A stretch of 64,000 nucleotides of DNA. It comes from Ignavibacteria bacterium. Its GTDB lineage: Bacteria; Bacteroidota; Ignavibacteria; Kapaibacteriales; Kapaibacteriaceae. The notes below the pieces were generated by a model. That model had not been told where the DNA came from. It made no database searches and saw nothing but the letters and a program-made list of their open reading frames with translations. The position numbers were made by a program, and so were the translations under genes. The stretch covers positions 1,670,207 through 1,734,206 of the forward strand of contig CP054181.1 of the NCBI GenBank assembly GCA_015709655.1. Reading direction: 5' to 3'. This document shows, one piece after another, positions 62,161-64,000 of the stretch (its first letter is position 1; each line of letters starts with the position of its first letter).

Positions 62161-64000
62161 TTGCGAGCGCTTTTAACGATATCATTCCTGGTTTCAATCT
62201 CTGCCTCCATGCTTTTCGCTCAACGGTGGGAGCAGGTACAGCTTTCAGCACCGTACGATTCGGGCTATTATTTGGATATCTATTTCCTCCCTTCACAGCC
62301 ACAATATGGCTGGGCATGCAGCCAGGACAGCGGCTATGTTGTGCGCACGACCAATGGCGGACAAACCTGGATGGGCAGCAGAGTGGTGCAGTCAGGCTTC
62401 TGTCACCTTGAGTACATACAATTTCTTAACACTCAGGTTGGATACTGCACTGGACCTTGCGGGGTGTATAAAAGCACAGATGGCGGAGCATCATGGTTTG
62501 AACTGAACCTGGGATATCCTGACAGTATGGTGTGGGGAGGATGGTTCAAGGATGAATATGAAGGATGGGCAACAGGCGGCTCGTGCGGTGTTAATAATTT
62601 TTACCATACAACCGATGGCGGAACGTCATGGGAGCGGTTTAGGGATACTACGGTCAAACGTTCCAATATGAGCGATCCGCTGTGGCAAGGCGATATGCCG
62701 GCGGGCACCGTGTACGCGGTTGGTAACGGAACTCTGTGGAAGTCAACTAATAGCGGCAGTACGTGGTCGCCGGATTCGTACACCGGCACCACCTCGCCAT
62801 GGCACGAGGAAATATCTAAGCTGGGTAATACCATTATGGTTTCGTGCGCCGGAAATAACTGCGGAAGTGACTATACAACCGGCGGTATGCGGTGGACCCA
62901 CGATGGTGGCTCTAACTGGTACGAGTTCAATACAGGCTCCGATATGTTTGGCGTGTACCTGCTTTCAGCTCAACATGCCTGGGCAGCAGGCTATGCAGGC
63001 AACGTGTGGCAGACGCTGAATGGCGGAACGTTATGGGCTCTTCGTAACTGTGGTCTGCCTACTAAACACATGGATGATATTCTCTTTTTAAATGATTCAA
63101 CGGGATGGGTAGTTGGTCAGGGTATCTATCGCCTAGCACCTCCACGGCGTACTCTTTCCGATTCTGTTGTATGGTTCCTGGATGCGTGTCCGGACTCTGT
63201 ACTCCGTGATACAGTATGGGTTACAAACGAAAACTTTTTTCCGAGCGATTGGACGATCGAGCTGGTTGGTACACATAGCTACATGTACAGGGTTGCCAAT
63301 GTTGTTCCAACACCGCTGCCCTCCTGCAAACCAACAATGGTTATTGTGGAGTATAAAGCCACGGTACCGGGTCTTAACTCCGCCGACATGATCATTAGAA
63401 TTCAGAATCCCGACACTACGCTGGTTGTTCAGCTGCGGGGCAGGCAACGGATGTTTAATGCGGTTCCGGCTGACACGCTGATCGAGTTCCGGCATCCGGT
63501 AGGAAAACCTGTTAACAGGGTGCTGGAATGGTTTGCTACGGCTCCGCCACTCGAAGAGATTCGGGGTATTGCCAGAGATAGTGGCAGTTCGGATCTTTCA
63601 CTTACCGGCACCTATCCGGTTAAAATCAATGTCGGACCCCCTACGGCGCAAACGATAATTTCCGGGACTCTGAGGGATACCGGATGGGTGGCAACAAAGT
63701 TTTTAGTCCAGATGCAGCCCTGCCTCCGAGATACAACAATTACTGTTCGAGTGTACGGAGAGTCGGGTATTATTGATTCTGATACTGTGCTGACCGCCAA
63801 TACGGGCTGTGCTGCCTCCGATACACTATATCTGCCAGTTTCAAACTCGGGTAATGCACCGCTTACAGTTTTTTCGGCACAGCTGCTGGGACTAGGTACA
63901 GAGGCATTCACGATCCTTGGTATGAAAAGGGCGGGTACAAATCCGCCATGGAAGATTGATGTTGGCAAGACAGATACTCTTGCCATCGTGGTCACACCTA
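62161..64000 (+). CDS. Secreted protein with YCF48/BNR-like repeats then ASH domains, 3' end outside window
   Basis: The frame opens at a TTG (62161) directly after an in-frame TAA and stays open to the window edge, at least 613 residues. The first 21 residues read as a signal peptide (L-R-A-L-L-T-I-S-F-L-V-S-I-S-A-S-M-L-F-A-Q). Residues about 25-330 contain repeated T-T-N/D-G-G-x-T/S-W units with G-W-A between them, as in YCF48-like or BNR propeller proteins. From about 345 the C-P-D-S-V-L-R-D-T-V-W-V-T-N and C-A-A-S-D-T-L-Y-L-P-V-S-N-S-G-N-A-P-L modules are ASH/choice-of-anchor-D domains like those in the protein at the left edge. A T9SS sorting domain is expected beyond the window. The start has no good Shine-Dalgarno. 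Confidence 0.78.
   Translation, partial: MRALLTISFLVSISASMLFAQRWEQVQLSAPYDSGYYLDIYFLPSQPQYGWACSQDSGYVVRTTNGGQTWMGSRVVQSGFCHLEYIQFLNTQVGYCTGPCGVYKSTDGGASWFELNLGYPDSMVWGGWFKDEYEGWATGGSCGVNNFYHTTDGGTSWERFRDTTVKRSNMSDPLWQGDMPAGTVYAVGNGTLWKSTNSGSTWSPDSYTGTTSPWHEEISKLGNTIMVSCAGNNCGSDYTTGGMRWTHDGGSNWYEFNTGSDMFGVYLLSAQHAWAAGYAGNVWQTLNGGTLWALRNCGLPTKHMDDILFLNDSTGWVVGQGIYRLAPPRRTLSDSVVWFLDACPDSVLRDTVWVTNENFFPSDWTIELVGTHSYMYRVANVVPTPLPSCKPTMVIVEYKATVPGLNSADMIIRIQNPDTTLVVQLRGRQRMFNAVPADTLIEFRHPVGKPVNRVLEWFATAPPLEEIRGIARDSGSSDLSLTGTYPVKINVGPPTAQTIISGTLRDTGWVATKFLVQMQPCLRDTTITVRVYGESGIIDSDTVLTANTGCAASDTLYLPVSNSGNAPLTVFSAQLLGLGTEAFTILGMKRAGTNPPWKIDVGKTDTLAIVVTP

Overview
The window looks like chromosomal DNA of a bacterium from the Bacteroidota/Chlorobiota (FCB) group, possibly a Kapabacteria- or Ignavibacteria-like lineage. 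The lineage call is inference. It rests on several exported proteins with type-A C-terminal sorting domains of the type IX secretion system (T9SS), ASH/choice-of-anchor-D surface proteins, a PorE-like lipoprotein, a DUF5686 outer-membrane protein, and several upstream elements of the form TAnnTTTG (the Bacteroidota -7 box). Unlike typical Bacteroidota, many genes also have clear Shine-Dalgarno sequences, and some use TTG starts.

Layout, left to right. 1-7.6 kb: the 3' part of a secreted ASH-domain protein; the minus-strand unit tRNA-Leu(UAG)-tig-clpP-clpX; an HpnE-like amine oxidase-fold enzyme; and a PAP2 phosphatase. 7.9-18.7 kb: B12-dependent ribonucleotide reductase (nrdJ), then a five-gene plus-strand run encoding a small Cys-rich exported protein, a GldM/PorM-like membrane-anchored periplasmic protein, two exported barrel-like proteins and a VWA-OmpA protein. 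This run is a candidate envelope motor or secretion locus. 18.7-34.2 kb: yebC-purF plus a small membrane protein, a GNAT, two M28 peptidases, a flippase, an AbgT transporter, a YggS-type PLP protein, a CPA2 antiporter, an F420-reductase-like Rossmann protein and a DUF5686 protein. 34.5-39.6 kb: a large RHS/YD-repeat protein followed by a small YD plus T9SS-CTD protein.

The most striking structure is at 39.57-46.89 kb. A 191-bp segment covering the region just upstream of prfB (release factor 2), its start codon and its programmed +1 frameshift site occurs twice in direct orientation, exactly 7,128 bp apart with 4 mismatches. The right copy leads into intact prfB and the left copy is a stranded 5' fragment. 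Between them lie about 6.9 kb holding a TPR-LuxR regulator, a dead IS3-family element and a Kelch-like T9SS cargo protein. This looks like an insertion that duplicated, or carried with it, the prfB 5' end and so kept the essential gene whole.

46.8-64 kb: prfB-sirtuin-acpS, purK, then a minus-strand run trmB-aat-PorE-like lipoprotein-PBP1A-OM protein-lipoprotein that links peptidoglycan synthesis to an OmpA/T9SS-type anchor. This run diverges from secD-secF-purA. The window ends inside another secreted protein with YCF48/BNR-like repeats followed by ASH domains. Functionally the window mixes housekeeping genes (protein quality control, purine synthesis, Sec export, translation termination) with a large share of envelope and secreted-surface functions.
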